DNA of 64,000 bases from Aquabacterium sp. (GTDB lineage Bacteria > Pseudomonadota > Gammaproteobacteria > Burkholderiales > Burkholderiaceae_C): assembly GCF_016234775.1 (NCBI RefSeq), contig NZ_JACRAH010000062.1, positions 26,937-90,936 of the forward strand. Direction: 5' to 3'. Positions 63,321-64,000 of this stretch are shown here, one piece after another (position 1 is the first letter of the stretch; each line of letters starts with the position of its first letter). Below the pieces are notes generated by a model. It had not been told where the DNA came from. It did not search any database and saw nothing but the letters and a program-made list of their open reading frames with translations. Made by a program: the position numbers and the translations under genes.

Positions 63321-64000
63321 ATGAAGCTCTGCGGATTCGACGTTGGCCTGAACCATCCCTTCTTCCTGATCGCCGGCCCTTGCGTGGTCGAGTCCGAGCA
63401 GTTGCAGATGGACACGGCAGGCGCGCTCAAGGAGATCACCTCTGCCTTGGGCATCCCCTTCATCTTCAAGTCGAGCTACGACAAGGCCAACCGCTCCAGC
63501 GGCACGTCCTTCCGTGGCCCGGGCATGGAGAAGGGCCTGGAGATCCTGGCCAAGGTCAAGCGCGAGTTGAACGTGCCCATCCTGACGGACGTGCACACTG
63601 AAGCCGAGATCCCCATGGTGGCCTCGGTGGTGGACGTGCTGCAGACGCCGGCCTTCCTGTGCCGCCAGACCGACTTCATTCACGCGGTGGCCCAGTGCGG
63701 CAAGCCCGTGAACATCAAGAAGGGCCAGTTCCTGGCGCCTGGCGACATGAAAAACGTCATTGACAAGGCCCGAGCCGCTGCGCGCGACAAGGGGCTCAAT
63801 GACGACAACTTCATGGCTTGCGAACGTGGTGTGAGCTTCGGCTACAACAACCTCGTGTCCGACATGCGCTCGCTGGCCATCATGCGCGAGACGGGCGCCA
63901 CCGTCGTGATTGACGCCACCCACTCCTTGCAACTGCCGGGCGGGCAGGGCACGGCTTCCGTCGGGCAGCGCGAGTGTGTGCCCGTGCTGTCTCGTGCAGC
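63321..64000 (+). CDS. kdsA: 2-dehydro-3-deoxyphosphooctonate aldolase (3' end beyond the window)
   Basis: 227 codons are visible of about 280. Condenses arabinose-5-phosphate with phosphoenolpyruvate to make KDO-8-phosphate for lipopolysaccharide. Family blocks include [43 protein letters not shown] and [29 protein letters not shown]. The ATG at 63321 has a GAGGAAAC upstream, 23 bases after the pyrG stop. Confidence 0.96.
   Translation, partial: MKLCGFDVGLNHPFFLIAGPCVVESEQLQMDTAGALKEITSALGIPFIFKSSYDKANRSSGTSFRGPGMEKGLEILAKVKRELNVPILTDVHTEAEIPMVASVVDVLQTPAFLCRQTDFIHAVAQCGKPVNIKKGQFLAPGDMKNVIDKARAAARDKGLNDDNFMACERGVSFGYNNLVSDMRSLAIMRETGATVVIDATHSLQLPGGQGTASVGQRECVPVLSRA

Overview
The window is about 64 kb of high-GC chromosome from a betaproteobacterium, almost certainly a member of the Burkholderiales (Comamonadaceae, Aquabacterium or Sphaerotilaceae neighbourhood). 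This rests on gene order and protein character: pcnB-folK, pmbA facing yjgA followed by mogA, trmJ-cysE facing suhB, pyrG-kdsA, mutS followed by an Anbu proteasome-like gene, plus TRAP transporters. I see no phage, insertion sequence, CRISPR array, rRNA or tRNA. Coding density is high and nearly all long overlapping reading frames are antisense shadows.

Region by region. 1-8.5 kb is a nitrate assimilation locus: nasA (minus strand, running off the left edge), a Tat-exported PilJ/NarX-type nitrate-sensor-like protein, a stand-alone NirB-like FAD reductase, a divergent PP2C phosphatase-Ser/Thr kinase fusion, and a NarK-type nitrate transporter. Two sigma-54 type promoters (minus strand) precede the reductase-sensor-nasA unit and the transporter. 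8.5-19.3 kb is housekeeping: dcd, a PHP phosphatase, a YciO/Sua5 protein, a glutaredoxin-like protein, plsY, an AI-2E family permease, hda, a HAD phosphatase, pcnB, folK, rpsU and yqeY. 19.3-23.5 kb holds a TRAP transporter (small and large permeases on plus, substrate-binding protein on minus). 23.6-27.7 kb holds pmbA, yjgA, mogA and an unrecognised multi-pass membrane protein. 27.7-31.9 kb is a LysR regulator facing an acyl-CoA dehydrogenase, APH-type kinase and SDR operon that resembles 4-hydroxyacid catabolism.

31.9-33.9 kb is an ECF41 sigma factor module with its typical CMD-like partner, a small membrane protein and a near-consensus ECF41 promoter. 33.9-40.3 kb holds cysE, trmJ, suhB, an unusual 750-residue fusion of an HExxE-type domain to a phosphoesterase, and an RlmI-like methyltransferase. 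40.3-48.0 kb is a seven-gene lysine degradation operon of the aminomutase pathway (kamA, kdd, a KamB-like P-loop protein, kamD, kamE, kal, kce) with a divergent Lrp/AsnC regulator. 48.0-53.5 kb is a selenium locus: mnmH is first gene of a tight unit with a PhnD-type ABC transporter, and selD is divergent, which argues that the transporter imports a selenium oxyanion. 53.5-57.1 kb is mutS and the Anbu protein. 57.1-61.4 kb is a lipid unit on minus: fatty acid desaturase, its ferredoxin-type reductase, a PlsC-like acyltransferase and an AmpG-like permease. 61.5-64 kb is pyrG, with a terminator-like hairpin immediately before its start codon, and kdsA, cut by the right edge.

The most interesting points are the nitrate locus (sensor protein with two NarX P-box-like motifs and no kinase, alternative RNA hairpins before nasA, paired sigma-54 sites), the ECF41 module with its promoter, the HExxE-phosphoesterase fusion, the lysine aminomutase operon, the selenium transporter operon, and the pyrG leader hairpin. 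All functional calls are by reading motifs and context; no database search was possible.
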